This document shows, piece after piece, positions 26,205-37,005 of a DNA stretch of 64,000 nt (position 1 is its first letter; each line of letters starts with the position of its first letter). This DNA comes from Hyphomicrobiales bacterium. Its GTDB lineage: Bacteria > Pseudomonadota > Alphaproteobacteria > Rhizobiales > Rhizobiaceae. A model generated the notes under the pieces. The model made no database searches and was not told the origin of the DNA. It was given only the letters and a program-made list of their open reading frames with translations. The DNA lies in the NCBI GenBank assembly GCA_900467185.1, contig UBPA01000003.1, positions 868,001-932,000 of the forward strand, read 5' to 3'. The translations under genes and the position numbers were made by a program.

Positions 26205-27167
26205 TCAATAGCCGGCTGTTCGATCGACAAGATGCTCGAAGGGCAGGCCCGCCTCGTGCCGCTCGATCTGCGTTTCCACGTGACGGAAGAGCGCGCGGAC
26301 ATCCGACGCTGCGGCGGCATGCGGCGTCACGATGACGTTCGGCAACGTCCATAGCGGGCTATCGGCATTCAGAGGCTCGGTGGAGAAGACGTCGAGCGAG
26401 GCACCGTGCAGCACGCCCGAGCGGACAGCGGCGACGATATCGGCCTCGACCTGGCTGCCGCCGCGCCCGGCATTGATGAAAACGGGCGCGCCGAACGGCT
26501 CTTTGCGGCTCAGCTTTGCAAACAGCGCCGCATCGAAGAGGCCGCGCGTCTCCGCCGTCAGCGGCAGGAGGCCGACGAGGATATCGGTGCGCCCGAGGAA
26601 GGCGTCGAGGCCGCTTCCGTCATAGGTGTCGATCCCCTCGATCGTCTTTGCCCGGCGTGACCAGCCGATGACGGTGAAGCCCATCGTCTTCAGCTTGCGC
26701 GCCGCATCTTGGCCCAGCACGCCGAGGCCCATGACGCCGACGGTGAGCTCCCGCGCCTCCGGCTGGGAAAGCTCGGCCCAAACGCCGCGCCGCGCCTGTT
26801 CCTCGTAGCGCACATGCTGGCGCAGATGCAGCAGGCACTGCAGCACCACCCACTCGCTCATGCGGGTGGTGAGCGTCGGATCGACGAAGCGCACCAGCGG
26901 CACGTCCGGCAATCCCGGCAGCGTCAGCACATGATCGACGCCGGCACCGCCGGAGAACACGGCTTCAAGGTTCGGCGCGCGGTCGAAGAGATCGGCTTGC
27001 GACTTCCAGACGACGGCATAGCGGGCCTGCGAGAGATCGCGCCCGGCATGGGCGGGATCGGCGCGGTTGATGACGTCGCGTCCGGAAAAGGCATCGGCAA
27101 GCGCGGCCTGCACCTCCCCGGCATTGAACTTCAGGTCGATGACGACAGGTGCGGCAGTGGAGGGCAT
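26205..27167 (-). CDS. ghrA: Glyoxylate/hydroxypyruvate reductase A-type D-2-hydroxyacid dehydrogenase
   Basis: 320 residues. Formate/glycerate dehydrogenase catalytic fold, with NAD(P) Rossmann motif GVMGLGVLGQDAARKL, GWSRRAKTIEG (Arg after the second strand, indicating NADP preference), catalytic Arg in INAGRGGSQVE, Glu in DVFSTEPL, and His in VTPHAAAA. The AVFSGGAGVDHVL and VDPTLTTRMSEWVVLQCLLHLRQ segments match the GhrA branch. Reduces glyoxylate and hydroxypyruvate in the cytoplasm. It is 36 bp downstream of the yejF start region's operon end side, on the same strand but upstream in order. Confidence 0.85.
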   Translation of the reverse strand: MPSTAAPVVIDLKFNAGEVQAALADAFSGRDVINRADPAHAGRDLSQARYAVVWKSQADLFDRAPNLEAVFSGGAGVDHVLTLPGLPDVPLVRFVDPTLTTRMSEWVVLQCLLHLRQHVRYEEQARRGVWAELSQPEARELTVGVMGLGVLGQDAARKLKTMGFTVIGWSRRAKTIEGIDTYDGSGLDAFLGRTDILVGLLPLTAETRGLFDAALFAKLSRKEPFGAPVFINAGRGGSQVEADIVAAVRSGVLHGASLDVFSTEPLNADSPLWTLPNVIVTPHAAAASDVRALFRHVETQIERHEAGLPFEHLVDRTAGY

Positions 27168-27202
27168 GACGATGTCCGGGGATTGGATCTGGCGGCGTCC
27201 GT

Positions 27203-28827
<1,625 letters not shown>

Positions 28828-28831
<4 letters not shown>

Positions 28832-29325
28832 GGGGACAGGGATTCCAGGAGGGTGGTGAGTGTGGGGATGTCGGGGCGGATCATCGAGACGACGGGGACA
28901 TGCCGGCCCTCGCTCCGGATGGAATAGGAAATCGAAAAGCTGTGAAGACCGATATCCGCAGTCAGAAAATGTGAGCACCCTGCCGTATAGGCCGTCGAGA
29001 GATGAAGTGCGTCCGGCAGTTTCAGTTTACCTTGTGCACGAAGCGTTCCAGCGCGCCAGAGAACAGCGCGATCGACCTCCATGACAGAAAGCCAGGTGCT
29101 TGGACGGATAAGCCTGTCATACCTCTCGATGAGATCGACGTCTCCATCTCGATGCGGTTTGACGATCAGTTCCGCGAGGGTCAGTTCACTGGTGACAAGC
29201 ACTGGCTGCACAAACAGCGCAGACCGAGCAAAGAGGTCGTTCATGCGTTCTGACTTTTCGTCGGTCTGCTCCATTGCGAAGATAAAAGCATTGGTGTCGA
29301 GATAGATGCGGGGTGGCATCGTCAT
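28828..29325 (-). CDS. PIN-domain (VapC-like) ribonuclease toxin
   Basis: 165 residues. Starts MTMPPRIYLDTNAFIFAME, with the first catalytic Asp in YLDTN, a Glu in SELTLAELIV, and LKLPDALHL and FLTADIGL giving the later acidic residues, so the PIN active site looks complete. The start overlaps the antitoxin stop by ATGA (29322-29325) and the stop overlaps the yejF start by ATGA. Base composition is visibly less GC-rich than flanking yej genes, indicating acquisition. Together with the upstream small gene it forms a VapBC-like module. Confidence 0.82.
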
Positions 29326-29618
29326 TCATCGTCCCACTCGTCGCGAAGTTCCCGTATCCGCCGAACTGCTTCTTCATCTGTGGTCGATGGCTTGTGCCTA
29401 GCCTTGTAATCGCGGATGCTCTTAAGTGTTTCTTCGAGGGGGATGAATCCTTCGGGCGGTTTGTAACTGAAGGGACCATCGAATGCGATGACGCGCCGCT
29501 CATCGAGGGCCGAGCTTTCCTCGATGACCACGCGCACCATCGCGCCCTCGGAAAGTCCTACTTTCAGATCCTCCGGCAGCCTGGAGGCAGGATAGTGCTC
29601 GCGAACGATCTTGTTCAT
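29322..29618 (-). CDS. Antitoxin partner of the PIN-domain toxin
   Basis: 98 residues from the ATG at 29618, with GGAGAGG 5-6 bases upstream; a longer frame to 29666 begins inside the yejE-antitoxin gap and lacks a ribosome site. The N-terminal VREHYPASRLPEDLKVGLSEGAMVRVVIEE looks like a small DNA-binding beta/helix domain and the acidic C-terminus TTDEEAVRRIRELRDEWDDE looks like a toxin-binding tail. It lies 63 bp after yejE and overlaps the toxin by 4 bases. Family not recognised by name; the role is inferred from order, size and the partner. Confidence 0.72.
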   Translation of the reverse strand: MNKIVREHYPASRLPEDLKVGLSEGAMVRVVIEESSALDERRVIAFDGPFSYKPPEGFIPLEETLKSIRDYKARHKPSTTDEEAVRRIRELRDEWDDE

Positions 29619-29681
29619 GACGGTCCTCTCCGAACGATAGCTCAGCTTCCAACATACTATCTGCACTGTGCTCTGACGAGA

Positions 29682-30824
29682 TCACCCAAACGTCTTTCGC
29701 GGATCGAACGCGTCGCGCGCGGCCTCGCCGATGAAGATCAGGAGCGACAGCATGACCGACATGACCAGGAAGGCGGTGAGGCCGAGCCAGGGGGCCTGGA
29801 GGTTGGACTTGCCCTGCGCGATCAGCTCGCCGAGCGAGGGCGAGCCGGGGGGCATGCCGAAGCCGAGGAAGTCGAGCGAGGTGAGCGTGGTGATGGAGCC
29901 CGAAAGGATGAAGGGCAGGAAGGTCAGCGTGGCGACCATGGCGTTGGGCAGCAGATGCCGCCACATGATCGTGGCATTGCCGACGCCCAGCGCCCGGGCG
30001 GCGCGGACATATTCGAAGTTGCGCGCCCGCAGGAATTCGGCCCGGACCACGCCGACGAAGCCGACCCAGGAAAAGAGCAGCATGATGCCGAGCAGCACAA
30101 AGAAGCCGGGCGGCAGGATCGCCGCGATGATCAGGAGGATGTAGAGCACCGGCATGGACGACCAGATCTCGATGAAGCGCTGCATCAGAAGGTCCGTCCA
30201 TCCGCCGAAATAGCCCTGCACGGCACCGGCGGTGACGCCGACGACGGCGGAGGCGAGGGTCAGCGCCAGACCGAAGAGCACCGAGATGCGAAAACCGTAG
30301 ATCGTGCGGGCGGCGACGTCGCGCGCCTGGTCGTCGGTGCCGAGCCAGTTGAAATTGCCGGGCGTGCAGCCGCGATCGGCTTCCCCTTGCGGGTAGCCGG
30401 AGCAGCGCTCCGCCGCGCTCATCGTCCAGAAGGGGGCCGTGGGGGCGGAATGCGGGATGTTGGAGTTGGCGCTGCGGTAGGAATAGCGGATCGGCGGCCA
30501 GACCATCCAGCCGTTCGCCTCGATCTCCTCGCGGATGAAGTCCGAGGCATAGTCCGTCTCGGCCAGAAAGCCGCCGAACCTGTCTTCCGGATAGTTGACC
30601 AGCACCGGCACCAGCAGTTCGCCCTTATAGGAGACGAGGATCGGCCGGTCGTTGGCGATGAACTCGGCGCAGAGGCTGAAGCCGAAGAGCGCGAGGAAGA
30701 TCCAGAACGACCAGTAGCCGCGCCGGTTGGCCTTGAAATTCTCCCAGCGCCGCTTGGCGACGGGCGACAGCCGGCCGGGTCTGGCAACGGTCACGATATC
30801 AGGGTTCGCGGTGATGTCCGTCAT
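29682..30824 (-). CDS. yejE: Peptide/microcin C-type ABC transporter permease YejE
   Basis: 380 residues from the ATG at 30824, which overlaps the yejB stop as TGATG. N-terminal cytoplasmic region and first helix (RRGYWSFWIFLALFGFSLCAEFIANDRPIL), a long periplasmic segment (FGGFLAETDYASDFIREEIEANGW, CTPGNFNWLGTDDQARDV) and a C-terminal DppC-type permease core with EYVRAARALGVGNATIMWRHLLPNA. The frame remains open far upstream, but that part reads antisense to conserved yejB codons. Partner of YejB. Confidence 0.93.
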   Translation of the reverse strand: MTDITANPDIVTVARPGRLSPVAKRRWENFKANRRGYWSFWIFLALFGFSLCAEFIANDRPILVSYKGELLVPVLVNYPEDRFGGFLAETDYASDFIREEIEANGWMVWPPIRYSYRSANSNIPHSAPTAPFWTMSAAERCSGYPQGEADRGCTPGNFNWLGTDDQARDVAARTIYGFRISVLFGLALTLASAVVGVTAGAVQGYFGGWTDLLMQRFIEIWSSMPVLYILLIIAAILPPGFFVLLGIMLLFSWVGFVGVVRAEFLRARNFEYVRAARALGVGNATIMWRHLLPNAMVATLTFLPFILSGSITTLTSLDFLGFGMPPGSPSLGELIAQGKSNLQAPWLGLTAFLVMSVMLSLLIFIGEAARDAFDPRKTFG

Positions 30825-31915
30825 CAGACGTCCCTCCGCTCGAAGTCGATGCGCGGATCGACCCAGGTGTAGATGAGATCCGACAGCAGGCTGACGACCA
30901 GCCCCATCAGCGAGAAGATGAACAGCGTGCCGAAGACGATCGGATAGTCGCGCTTGACGACGGCGTCGTAGCCGAGACGGCCGAGGCCATCGAGCGAGAA
31001 GATGTATTCGGTCAGAAGCGAACCCGTGAAGAAGGCGGAGATGAAGGCGGCGGGAAAGCCGGCGATGATGATCAGCATGGCGTTGCGGAAGACATGGCGA
31101 TAGAGCACCTGCCGCTCCGCCAGCCCCTTGGCGCGGGCGGTCACGACATATTGCTTGCGGATCTCGTCGATGAAGGAATTCTTGGTCAACAGCGTCGTGG
31201 TGGCGAAGGCCGACAGCAGCAGCGTGATCAGCGGCAGCGTCATGTGCCAGAGATAGTCGAGGATCTTCTGCCACCAGTTGAGCTGGCTGAAATTGTCCGA
31301 GACGAGGCCGCGCAGCGGGAACCAGTCGAGGAAGGAGCCGCCGGCAAAGAGCACGATCAGCAGGATGCCGAACAGGAAGCCCGGCACGGCATAGCCGACG
31401 ATGACGATGCCGGAGGTCCAGACGTCGAAGCGCGAACCGTCCGACACCGCCTTCCTGATGCCGAGCGGAATGGAGATCGCGTAGGAGAGAACGAGGATCC
31501 ACAGGCCGAGCGAGATCGACACCGGCATCTTGTCGAGGATGAGGTCGATGACCGAGGTGTTGCGGAAGAAGCTCTCGCCGAAGTCGAAGCGCGCATAGTT
31601 CCACATCATCGTCAGAAAGCGTTCGAGCGGTGGCTTGTCGAAGCCGAACTGCTTTTCCAGCTTGGCGATGAAATCGGGATCGAGCCCCTGCGCGCCGCGA
31701 TAGCTGCCACCGCTCTGGTCGCCCCCGGATGCGCCCGCAAGGTCGCCACCGCCTCCGGACAGCCGGTCGCCGCCCTGGTTCGGCCCGGTAAGGTCGGCGA
31801 TGACCTGCTCGACCGGACCGCCGGGTGCGAACTGGACGACGGCAAACGAGATGGCCATGATGCCGATGATCGTCGGGATCATCAGGAACAGACGGCGCAG
31901 AATATAGCCGCCCAT
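30824..31915 (-). CDS. yejB: Peptide/microcin C-type ABC transporter permease YejB
   Basis: 363 residues, starting [38 protein letters not shown] Gly/Ser-rich periplasmic insertion (residues about 43-75) is typical of YejB, then six helices with the permease motif [24 protein letters not shown]. It forms the channel with YejE. Separated from yejA by 171 bp containing a stem-loop. Confidence 0.93.
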   Translation of the reverse strand: MGGYILRRLFLMIPTIIGIMAISFAVVQFAPGGPVEQVIADLTGPNQGGDRLSGGGGDLAGASGGDQSGGSYRGAQGLDPDFIAKLEKQFGFDKPPLERFLTMMWNYARFDFGESFFRNTSVIDLILDKMPVSISLGLWILVLSYAISIPLGIRKAVSDGSRFDVWTSGIVIVGYAVPGFLFGILLIVLFAGGSFLDWFPLRGLVSDNFSQLNWWQKILDYLWHMTLPLITLLLSAFATTTLLTKNSFIDEIRKQYVVTARAKGLAERQVLYRHVFRNAMLIIIAGFPAAFISAFFTGSLLTEYIFSLDGLGRLGYDAVVKRDYPIVFGTLFIFSLMGLVVSLLSDLIYTWVDPRIDFERRDV

Positions 31916-32044
31916 CAGACCCGTACCCCGGCCCGGACTCTGGCCCAGCCTCTGGTCATGATGACGCCGCTACGGCCCCTCTTGTCGTTCAACCCGGTTT
32001 TCCGATGTCCGATCAATGCGCTGACGTTCCCGTTCCTGATTCGC

Positions 32045-32067
32045 GGCCTGCCTATGAAAAGCAGGCC
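32045..32067. promoter_or_regulatory. Stem-loop between yejA and yejB
   Basis: 7-bp perfect stem (GGCCTGC / GCAGGCC, 9-nt loop) just after the yejA stop codon on the minus strand, without T-run. Like the one after ugpB, it probably protects the binding-protein message or partially terminates. Confidence 0.5.
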
Positions 32068-32086
32068 AGTCTGACGTGCAAGGCTT

Positions 32087-33994
32087 TCATGGAGCTTTCG
32101 CGGCCGCAGACCACCAGATCGCGGGAAAGCCGACATTGTATTGCGGCAGGTTTTCAGGATGCGTCAGGTCCTGCGCATAGGCGATCCGCATGTCGCGCGA
32201 CGCATAGCTGGGGATGACGATCTGCTGTGCCAGGAGCACGCGGTCGAGCGCCTTGGTCGCGGCGACCAGATCGGCGCGATCCTTGGCAAAGATCACCTTG
32301 CGGATCAGGGCATCGACACCCGGATCGGCAAGACCGGAGAAATTCTGCGAGCCTTCGCGCGAGGCGGCCGTCGTGCCCCAGTAATCCATCAGTTCGTTGC
32401 CTGGATTGAGGGACTGCGCCCAGCCCAGATAGATGGCGTCGAAGTCCTTGGATCGCCAGCGATTGGTGTACTGGGAGCTATCGACGGTGCGGACCCGTGC
32501 CTCAATCCCGATCTTCCGCAGGTTCTGGCTGAAGGGCAAGGCGACGCGCTCGATCGTCGTGCCGTTGAGCAGGATCTCGAAGCTCAACGGCTTGCCCGTC
32601 TTCGTCTCGATCATCCGGTTGCTCTTCAGCTCATAGCCCGCCTCTTTCAGAAGCCCGATCGCCTTGCGCAGATTGTCCCGAAGCTTGGCCGGGTCTCCGC
32701 CGACGGGGTTCGTGTAAGGCTTGGTGAAGACGGTCGGCGGAACCTTGTCCTTCAGTTCCGTCAGCATCTCCAGCTCCCGCCCCTCGGGAAGTCCCGAAGA
32801 CGCCAGCTCCGTCGGAAAGAAGAAGCTGTCGACGCGATCATACTCGTTGTAGAAGATCGTCCGCTTCAATTCCTCGAAATCGAAGGCGTAGTTGAGCGCC
32901 TCCCGCACCCGGACGTCCTTGAACGCGTCGCGCCGCAGGTTGAGGATGAAGCCCACCATGACACCGCTGTCCCGGCTGTCGTTCTCCAGCCGCTCGAGTT
33001 TGATCCGGCCGTCCTTGATCGCGGGAAAATCATAGGATGTCGCCCAGCGTCGCGCCGAATTCTCCCATCGGTAGTTCGCATTGCCCGACCGAAAGGCTTC
33101 GAACGCGACGTCGAGGTCTGCATAATAGGTGAAACTGATGGCCTTGAAGTTGTTCTGTCCCACATTGACGTTCAGATTCCGGCCCCAGTAGTCGTCCCGC
33201 AATTCGTAGCGGACGGTGGAGCCGGCTTTCATGGACGTCATCTTGTAGGGGCCGGACCCCATGGGCATTTCGAGCGTCGTGCGTGCGATATCCCGTGGCC
33301 GCCCTTCGGCATCCTGTCCTTCCCACCAGTGTTTGGGCACGATGAGAAGGCTGCCGGCCACCTTCGGCAAATCCCGGTTTCCATCCTCGTCGAAGGAGAA
33401 GGTTACCTCGCGTTCGCCTGTCTTTTCAACCTTGGCGATATGCGCGTAATAGGATGCCGCCTTGGGATCGAGTTCCTTGGCCTTGTCGAAACTGAAGATC
33501 ACGTCCTCCGGCGTCACCGGCGTGCCGTCCGCCCAAGTCGCTTCCGGCCGGAGACGAAACTTCGCCCAGGCGAAATCATCGGGATAGGCGACGGCCTCGG
33601 CCAGCAGACCGTAATCCGTGAGAACCTCGTCCATCGAGGGCTTCATCAAGGTTTCGAACACCAGCCCGACGGACATGCCGGAGGCGCTGGCAACGGGACC
33701 GACCACGCCCGCGGCCATCTCGCCTTTTGCCAGCACCGGGTTGAACGTGTCGAACGTGCCCATGGTCGCCAGCCGGACCTCGCCCCCCTTCGGCGCCTGC
33801 GCATTCACATAGTCGAACTGCTTGAACCCTTGCGGATATTTCAGCTCGCCCACGGTCGACATGCCGTGGCGCCATTGCGGGTCCTGCGCCTGTGCGGGAC
33901 GTGAGAAGACGGAAGTGGCGAGGATGGCGGCGGCGATGAGGCCCAGGGCGCCGAAGGTTCGTGCCGGTGTCGTCCTGCTCGTCGTCTGCCGCAT
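32087..33994 (-). CDS. yejA: Peptide/microcin C-type ABC transporter substrate-binding protein YejA
   Basis: 635 residues from the ATG at 33994 (AAGGAGA ribosome site); a much longer frame upstream runs antisense to mepA and is rejected. Sec signal peptide ending AQA near residue 36. SBP family 5 features: WRHGMSTVGELKYPQGFKQFDYVNAQAPKGGEVR, RLRPEATWADGTPVTPEDVIFSFD and MGSGPYKM are typical of YejA/DppA. It delivers peptides to YejBEF. First gene of the operon yejA-yejB-yejE-[antitoxin-toxin]-yejF and divergent from mepA. Confidence 0.92.
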   Translation of the reverse strand: MRQTTSRTTPARTFGALGLIAAAILATSVFSRPAQAQDPQWRHGMSTVGELKYPQGFKQFDYVNAQAPKGGEVRLATMGTFDTFNPVLAKGEMAAGVVGPVASASGMSVGLVFETLMKPSMDEVLTDYGLLAEAVAYPDDFAWAKFRLRPEATWADGTPVTPEDVIFSFDKAKELDPKAASYYAHIAKVEKTGEREVTFSFDEDGNRDLPKVAGSLLIVPKHWWEGQDAEGRPRDIARTTLEMPMGSGPYKMTSMKAGSTVRYELRDDYWGRNLNVNVGQNNFKAISFTYYADLDVAFEAFRSGNANYRWENSARRWATSYDFPAIKDGRIKLERLENDSRDSGVMVGFILNLRRDAFKDVRVREALNYAFDFEELKRTIFYNEYDRVDSFFFPTELASSGLPEGRELEMLTELKDKVPPTVFTKPYTNPVGGDPAKLRDNLRKAIGLLKEAGYELKSNRMIETKTGKPLSFEILLNGTTIERVALPFSQNLRKIGIEARVRTVDSSQYTNRWRSKDFDAIYLGWAQSLNPGNELMDYWGTTAASREGSQNFSGLADPGVDALIRKVIFAKDRADLVAATKALDRVLLAQQIVIPSYASRDMRIAYAQDLTHPENLPQYNVGFPAIWWSAAAKAP

Positions 33995-34177
33995 GCGGTT
34001 CGTCTCCTTGGTCGTGTTCGCCGCACACAATAGGCGAAATGCGGCCGATTGACAGGCGGGGTTCCTGCCGGACGCGAATTCCGCCGTCACTTCGGCTTGA
34101 CCGCAAGTCTGACACAAAGACCGTGTGAGAGAGAAAGGACGACACCGCCCGATCACGACAAGCCCGGACAGACCCGC

Positions 34178-35302
34178 ATGACATCGTCTTTCACACGATT
34201 TTCCGTCGGCACACGATTTCCGGCCCGCGCACGCGTTCCGGCCGGATGGGCGGCCAGAGCCTTTCTCGCGGCCGCCCTCGTCCTGCCGCTCGGGCTCGAG
34301 CCCGCTTTGTCGGCGGAGCCGCAGCCGGCCAAGCAGCTGTTCGGCGGCATGACGCTGCCCAGCAAAACCGCTCCCGCCTCCTTCGGCTCCTATGCCAAGG
34401 GTTGCCTGTCGGGCGCGGTCGCGCTGCCGGCCGACGGGCCGACCTGGCAGGCCATGCGCCTCTCGCGCAACCGGCGCTGGGGCAATCCGCACATGATCAT
34501 GTTCCTTGAGCGATTCTCGCGCGATGCGGCCGAGATCGGCTGGGGATCGGGCATCCTGCTCGGCGATATCTCCCAGCCCCGCGGCGGACCGATGCTGACC
34601 GGCCATGCCTCCCACCAGATCGGCCTCGATGCGGACATCTGGTTTCAGCCCAAGCCCGCGCGGACGATGAGCGTCGCGGAACGCGAGACCAAGCCGTTCG
34701 TGTCCATGCTCGACAAGACCAAGTTCCTCACCGTCAATCCGGAGCGCTGGACGCCCACCCATGCGCGGCTGCTGATGCGGGCCGCGAGCGAGCCGGAGGT
34801 CGATCGGGTGTTCGTCAACCCGGCGATCAAGAAAAAGCTGTGCGAGACCTGGACCGGCGACCGGACGGCGATGGGCAAGATCCGCCCGATCTACGGCCAT
34901 GACGAGCATTTCCATATCCGCATCAAATGCCCGGACGATTCGCCCGGCTGCAAGCCGCAGGCGGCCGTGGCGCCCGGCGACGGCTGCGACAAATCGCTTG
35001 CCTGGTGGTTCACCCAGGAGCCCTGGGCAAAGCCCAAGCCCAACCCGGATGCAAAGCCGGTCAAGCCGCGCTTCGTCATGCTGTCGGATCTGCCGCAGGC
35101 CTGCAGCGGTGTGCTGGCCGCGCCATCCTCGTCGGAAGCTGCCTCGACCTTCGGTGGCGCCGTTCCGGTCTCCGGGCCGGCCTCTGCGCCGGTCTCGGCC
35201 TTCGCCCCCGCCGCGCCCGACGCCATCATGCCACCCGCCACGATTGACGATCCCTCCGTTCCCGTGCCCACGCGCCGTCCGCTTGCCGGCGGGGTCCAGT
35301 GA
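34178..35302 (+). CDS. mepA: Penicillin-insensitive murein endopeptidase MepA
   Basis: 374 residues from the ATG at 34178. A signal peptide ends near AEP (about residue 48). LAS-type zinc metallopeptidase: GCLSGAVALPADGPTWQAMRLSRNRRWGNP, the ligand motif LTGHASHQIGLDADIWF (His and Asp) and the second one IYGHDEHFHIRIKCP (His-x-His). It cuts D-Ala-meso-DAP cross-links in the periplasm. The last 80 residues form a Pro/Ala-rich tail ending VPVPTRRPLAG, longer than in enterobacteria. Confidence 0.92.
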   Translation: MTSSFTRFSVGTRFPARARVPAGWAARAFLAAALVLPLGLEPALSAEPQPAKQLFGGMTLPSKTAPASFGSYAKGCLSGAVALPADGPTWQAMRLSRNRRWGNPHMIMFLERFSRDAAEIGWGSGILLGDISQPRGGPMLTGHASHQIGLDADIWFQPKPARTMSVAERETKPFVSMLDKTKFLTVNPERWTPTHARLLMRAASEPEVDRVFVNPAIKKKLCETWTGDRTAMGKIRPIYGHDEHFHIRIKCPDDSPGCKPQAAVAPGDGCDKSLAWWFTQEPWAKPKPNPDAKPVKPRFVMLSDLPQACSGVLAAPSSSEAASTFGGAVPVSGPASAPVSAFAPAAPDAIMPPATIDDPSVPVPTRRPLAGGVQ

Positions 35303-35376
35303 CGCGTCCGCACTTTCCTCTTGAATCGATTTAGGTTCCGGGAAATATGAGCGGAGAGGATGATGCGGAGGACGCG

Positions 35377-35757
35377 ATGACGGCTCGCAAATGCATGGCG
35401 CTGATCGCGCATGACCTGAAGAAGCAGGACATGGCGGAATTCGCCAAAGCCCATGAGAGCGTGCTGGCGGACTGGCGGATCGTCGCCACCGGCACCACGG
35501 GCGGCCGCGTGCAGGAGGCCTGCCCCGGCCTCGACGTGACGCGGCTGAAAAGCGGGCCGCTCGGCGGCGACCAGCAGATCGGCGCGCTGATCGCCACCGG
35601 CGATGTGGACCTTCTGATCTTCTTCATCGATCCGCTGACCGCGCTGCCGCACGATGTCGACGTGAAGGCCCTGACGCGGCTGGCGACCGTCTACGACATC
35701 CCCATGGCGCTCAACCGCGCAACGGCCGAGCGCCTGGTGGATTTCCGGCCGCTCTGA
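35377..35757 (+). CDS. mgsA: Methylglyoxal synthase
   Basis: 126 residues from the ATG at 35377, which has GGAGG about 6 bases upstream; the earlier in-frame ATG at 35347 lacks one. [51 protein letters not shown] (phosphate-binding loop and catalytic Asp residues) and [13 protein letters not shown] are all family hallmarks. Converts dihydroxyacetone phosphate to methylglyoxal in a glycolytic bypass. Next to glk, so the pair sits at the entry and overflow points of hexose catabolism. Confidence 0.95.
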   Translation: MTARKCMALIAHDLKKQDMAEFAKAHESVLADWRIVATGTTGGRVQEACPGLDVTRLKSGPLGGDQQIGALIATGDVDLLIFFIDPLTALPHDVDVKALTRLATVYDIPMALNRATAERLVDFRPL

Positions 35758-35877
35758 GCCCCGGCTATCGTCAGTCTCGACTTTTGCACTGGAGCGGCCC
35801 GGCAAAACATGCGAAGCGCTTTCCGCCCGCTGATCCCGGTCGCCCGATCCCCTTAGCCCGATCCCTCAGGAGGTTTC

Positions 35878-36903
35878 ATGTCCGCGTCTGCAGAAACGGT
35901 TCCCGGTCTCGCCTTTCCCATCCTGATCGGCGATATCGGCGGCACCAATGCCCGTTTCGCGCTGCTGAACGACGCGACGTCGGAGCCGGTGGTGTTTCCC
36001 GTGGTGCCGACCGGGGGCTATCCGAGCATTCAGGCCGCGCTCGAAACCAGCATTCTTCCGCAAGCCGCCCAGCGTCCGCGCTCGGCCATCATCGCCGTCG
36101 CCGCCCCGGTCAAGGGTGACGCGATCCCGCTGACCAATGCCGGCTGGGTCATCACACCGGCCGACATGATCGCGACGCTCGGCCTGTCGGACGTTATCGT
36201 TCTCAACGATTTCGAGGCGCAGGCGCTGGCGGTGGCCGCCATCGCCAAGACCGACTGCGCGCAGATCGGCACCGGCACGCCCCTGGAAAGCGCTTCCTGC
36301 GCGGTGCTCGGCCCGGGCACGGGCCTCGGCGTGGCCGGTCTTCTGCACACGCACGCCACTTACTTCCCGGTGCCCGGCGAGGGCGGCCATGTGGATATCG
36401 GCCCGCGCACGCCGCGCGATACCGCCATCTGGCCGCATCTGGAGACGATCGAGGGCCGGATCTCGGCCGAGCAGCTGCTCTGCGGCCGCGGCATCGTCAA
36501 TATCTACCAGGCGATCTGCCACACGGACGGGCTGACGCCCGCGCACACCGACCCGGCCGAGGTGACCTCGGCAGCCCTTGCCGGCACCGACGCGGCCTGC
36601 GTCGAGACGCTGTCGCTCTTTGCCGGCTATCTCGGCCGCGTGGCGGGCGACATGGCGCTGATCTTCATGGCGCGCGGCGGCGTCTATCTCGCCGGCGGCA
36701 TTTCGCAGAAGATCCTGCCCGCCCTGCAGCAGCCGGAATTCCGCGCCGCCTTCGAGGACAAGGCGCCGCATTCGGCGCTGATGCGCTCGATCCCGACCTA
36801 TGTCGTCACCCATCCCTTCGCCGCCCTCGCCGGCCTCGCGGCCTTCGCGCAGACCCCGGCGCGCTTCGGCGTGGCCACCACCGGGCGCCACTGGAAGGCC
36901 TGA
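35878..36903 (+). CDS. glk: Glucokinase
   Basis: 341 residues, ribosome site AGGAGG 5 bases before the ATG. Bacterial glucokinase of the ROK-unrelated Glk family: ATP-phosphate loop [14 protein letters not shown], catalytic Asp in [29 protein letters not shown], and [23 protein letters not shown]. Phosphorylates glucose at C6 in the cytoplasm. Lies between mgsA and an ABC exporter, a conserved rhizobial order. Confidence 0.94.
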   Translation: MSASAETVPGLAFPILIGDIGGTNARFALLNDATSEPVVFPVVPTGGYPSIQAALETSILPQAAQRPRSAIIAVAAPVKGDAIPLTNAGWVITPADMIATLGLSDVIVLNDFEAQALAVAAIAKTDCAQIGTGTPLESASCAVLGPGTGLGVAGLLHTHATYFPVPGEGGHVDIGPRTPRDTAIWPHLETIEGRISAEQLLCGRGIVNIYQAICHTDGLTPAHTDPAEVTSAALAGTDAACVETLSLFAGYLGRVAGDMALIFMARGGVYLAGGISQKILPALQQPEFRAAFEDKAPHSALMRSIPTYVVTHPFAALAGLAAFAQTPARFGVATTGRHWKA

Positions 36904-37005
36904 CCGGACCCCAAAAGGGCCGAGACTCGCCAAACGGCTCCAGAGGCTCTATAGAGCGCGGCGCAAGCATCCGATCGAAGGACCGCCCGGTCAGGGAAAG
37001 AGCTT

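Noticed and set aside
29682-31604. Open frame of 640 codons covering yejE and much of yejB
   Set aside because: Only the part from the ATG at 30824 encodes YejE. The rest is an alternate frame of yejB with Arg/His-rich composition.
32087-34915. Open frame of 942 codons extending yejA upstream
   Set aside because: The extension is antisense to mepA. The signal peptide and ribosome site fix the start at 33994.
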